Origin: Closterium sp. NIES-65
Lineage: Eukaryota; Streptophyta; Zygnematophyceae; Desmidiales; Closteriaceae
DNA: 64,000 nt
Direction: 5' to 3'
Assembly (NCBI GenBank): GCA_948144175.1
Contig: CANXME010000095.1
Location: forward strand, 1,426,001 to 1,490,000
A program made the translations under genes and the position numbers. A model generated the notes under the pieces. The model did no database searches. It worked only from the letters and a program-made list of their open reading frames with translations, and was not told the origin of the DNA. Below are positions 61,396-64,000 of this stretch, in pieces. The number at the start of each line of letters is the position of its first letter. Within the stretch, counting starts at the first letter, position 1.

Positions 61396-64000
61396 TGGCT
61401 TCCCCTAGCGTTCTCACCTTTGACGCAGAGGGTCGGGCAGTGGACTTTGACGTCTGGGTAGATGATCTGCAGATTTTTCTGCAGTGCGATAGGGCAGACG
61501 GCCTCTCCCTGTTTGACCTCACTTCTGGTGCCTCCCCTGCCCCTGCTGCTGATGCTGACGCCACTGTTCGCTCACAGTGGGCCACACGTGATGCTGCTGC
61601 TCGCCTTGCTGTGCGCCGCCACTTACCGACCACTGAGCGTGCACACTTTAGCCAGTACAAGAGTGCTCGGACCTTGTGCGACACTGTAGTTGCACACTAC
61701 TCTTCCCCTGCCACTTCTGCAGTGAGCCGCCTCATGCTACCGTACCTCTTCCCAGACCTTGCTGCCTTTCCCACTATCGCTGACCTCATTACGCACCTCC
61801 GCACTAGTGACACTCACTACCGCGCTGCGCTTCCTGCTGAGTTCTGCGCCAAGAACCCCCCCCCCACCATGTACATCACCCTCTACTACATAGTCACCCA
61901 GCTCCCTGACTCACTTCGGGTAGTCAGGGACCACTTCCTCGCTGTTTGCCCCACCACTCTCACCGTTGACCTCCTCGAGAAGGCCCTCCTAGCGATAGAG
62001 AAGAGCATAGTCGCTGTAGGAGCCTCTCGTGGTGACCCTCGCACCCCCGTCTTTGAGGGGTGTTCTCCCTCCCCCCTCTTGCCCTCTGTTGCCTCTGCTG
62101 CTGCGGCCGACCTCGTTGGTTTTGAGTCGGTCGGCGCTGCGTCTGCCCCGAGCGAGAGACGCCGCACCGGCAAGGGCAAGGGGGGCAAGGGCACTAGAGG
62201 GGCTGGAGGGGGCGGTGGAGGTGGTGGTGGAGGCGGTGAAGGGAGTGGGGGTGGTGGTGGGAGTGGTGGCGGGGGTGGCGGCGGCGGCGGCAGCACTGGA
62301 GGCGGCGGAGGCAGTGGAGGTGGCGGAGGGAGTGGAGGCGGCGGAGGTAGTGGAGGAGGCGGAAGTGGAGGAGGCGGCGGTGGTGGAGCGAGTCACGACT
62401 CTGCGCAGAGGAGTGGCGCCGGTGGTGGTCAGCGCCAGCAGCTCCACCGGAGTGGAGTCACCCTGTCCCCTCAGCAGTTTCGTGAGTGGTACACTTCACG
62501 CCAGCGCGGTGGGGGTTTTGGTCCCTGCTCTTACGTTCTCCGTATCGGCGACCGCACTGGTGAGCAGTGCGGAGGTCCGCACTCCACCAAGCGCTGCTTT
62601 GGTCGCCTCATGGACGCGTGGCGTTGCCAGTTCCGTGAGGCGTCAGAGATCCCTCGCTGGGGAGATCTGGCTAAGGCCGGGGTTGCTATCTTTGATCTTG
62701 ACTTTGATGCTTTTCTTGCTACCATGTATGCTGTTGCAGATAGTCTTGAGGGTGCCAATTACCGGTGTGTACCGCCTGACCCGGGCATTGAGGCTGCTGC
62801 GCTAGGTGCTGGTGAGGCTGCTGATCTAGGTGCTAGTGCGTTTGCTGCCCCAGGTACCAGTGCATCTGCCACCCCAGGTGATGGTTAGTCTGCTCTCAGA
62901 GGTACTACGTCGGCTCAGGCCTTCCACACCTTCACTCTGGACTCGGGTGCGTCCCGCTCCTTCTTTCGAGACCGCACCACTCTTACGCCGCTTAGTCGGC
63001 CGGTTGCAGTCTCCCTGGCAGACCCCTCTGAGGGTTCTGTCCTTGCTAGCTTCTCCACTGTCCTTCCGTGCCCTGCAGCCCCCTCTGGCACCCTGTCTGG
63101 TCTCTACCTCCCCTCGTTCTCTACGAAATTGGTGAGTGGAGCGGACCTACAAGATCGAGGGGTTGACCAGTTCACTGCTGCGAGTCAGCGAGTGACCCAC
63201 TACACGTGTTCTCGGACAGGCCGACACTTGGCCACGTTCACCCGTCGGCCAGGGTCGAGCCTGTACTCCCTTACTGCTGAGTCTCCTCCTACTTCTGAGT
63301 CTACCCAGGTAGCTGCCTCGAGTCAGGTGTTTGCTGCGGCGTGCAAGTCTGGTCTTGAGTCTGCCCCGTGCTCGTGTTGTCTGCTGTCCCACCAGACTCT
63401 CCTTTGGCACCACCGCCTTGGTCACCCCTCCTTGCCTCGTCTCCGATGCATGGCCTCCCGTGTCCTTGTCTCTGGTCTTCCTCGGTCTCTCCCTCCCCTT
63501 CCTCCGGGGCCTGGCCCTACCTGGTCCCCTGCGTCGAGGGGCGACAACGCGCCGCCCCTCACTCCTCCGAGTTTCCTCCGACAATGGTTCCACTGCTGAC
63601 TCTCCACATGGACGTGTGGGGCCCAGCCCGCGTCAGTGGGCAGGAGAGAGAGCGGTACTTTCTACTGGTCGTTGACGACTACTCGCGTTACACCACAGTC
63701 TTCCCCTTACACAGCAAAGGTGACGTCACTAAGGTGTTGATCGACTGGATCCGCGCAGCTCGTCTCCTGCTTAGAGAGAGTTTCGGCTCGGACTTTCCTG
63801 TTCTGCGTCTGCACTCGTACAGAGGCGGGGAGTTTTCCTCTGCCCGTCTGGGAGCCTTCTGTCGTGCACAAGGCATCCGCCAGACCTTCACGCTTCTGGC
63901 CTCTCCACAGCAAAATGGGATTGCTGAGCGCCGCATTGGCATGGTCATGGACGTCGCTCGTACATCGATGATGCATGCGGCTACCCCCCATTTTCTGTGG
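61396..64000 (+). pseudogene. Copia Gag-Pol of C5, disrupted and cut by window
   Basis: ATG 61396 opens MASPSVLTFDAEGRAVDFDV. Capsid, Gly-rich tract (62190-62390), QQFREWY module and the finger C-x13-C-x3-H-x4-C are intact. A TAG at 62886-62888 replaces the Glu codon of C2. The protease LDSGAS follows in the same frame. A one-base loss near 63523 shifts the frame between the integrase zinc finger and core. The core reads LHSYRGGEF, so the second catalytic Asp is Tyr (63818-63820). The sequence stops inside integrase at the window end. Confidence 0.92.

Larger units (their letters stand above)
60185..64000 (+). mobile_element. Ty1/copia retrotransposon C5, 3' end outside window
   Basis: Plus-strand element inserted in the C4 linker. 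Its 5' LTR is followed by TGGTATCGAGCAGG, a GC-rich leader and a Gag-Pol frame to the window end. The left target site would be CCCCC (60180-60184). It is not intact: one nonsense codon, one frameshift and a lost integrase Asp. Confidence 0.9.

Overview
The window is nuclear DNA of a streptophyte-type green plant. Two intron-rich trichome birefringence-like (TBL/PMR5, cell-wall polysaccharide O-acetyltransferase) genes sit in a dense nest of plant-type retrotransposons: Ty1/copia with initiator-tRNA-Met-like primer sites, Ty3/gypsy, LINE and hAT. There are no bacterial-style operons. The GC-rich copia leaders and very repetitive introns make me guess a charophyte-grade alga or a bryophyte. The species is inference only.

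Layout. 1-17175: a decayed minus-strand Ty3/gypsy element (G1) carries two copia insertions. C1 (minus, runs off the left edge) sits in its reverse transcriptase. C2 (plus, 9746-17024) is complete, has one uninterrupted gag-pol frame, and sits in the gypsy 5' LTR with a perfect 5-bp target duplication. 18002-22368 (+) and 22457-28892 (-): two convergent seven-exon TBL genes whose stop codons are only 88 bp apart. Exons 2-5 have identical lengths in both genes (147, 124, 117, 120 nt). I assembled the exons by hand; both give a continuous frame (417 and 443 residues) with the GDS and DxxH catalytic motifs. Their introns are full of partial copies ('ghosts') of the neighbouring exon and of minisatellites, one of which appears to have grown out of exon 5.

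29.4-35.4 kb: a minus-strand hAT transposase-like gene (zinc finger, RW motif and C-terminal dimerisation region) in five exons. A 1,286-bp non-autonomous copia-type LTR element (T1) with identical 249-bp LTRs and a perfect TTTCC duplication sits inside exon 2. 36.2-37.2 kb: LINE fragment. 37428-46116: decayed copia C3, whose 3' LTR was split by a smaller LTR element without gag-pol (N1, 44342-45995). 47.6-49.8 kb: LINE ORF2 with five nonsense codons. 50.9-52.8 kb: relic of a third TBL copy. 53.9-64 kb: three stacked copia elements (C6, invaded by C4, invaded by C5). A solo LTR (58150-58978) also lies in C4.

The host genes likely act in the Golgi on cell-wall polysaccharides. Most of the rest is mobile DNA, and target duplications let much of the insertion order be read directly. 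The most unusual signal is the exon-ghost architecture of the TBL locus: ghosts upstream of an exon mostly keep the acceptor and the exon start, while ghosts downstream mostly keep the exon end and the donor. A second is a variant zinc-knuckle spacing shared by the copia Gag proteins.
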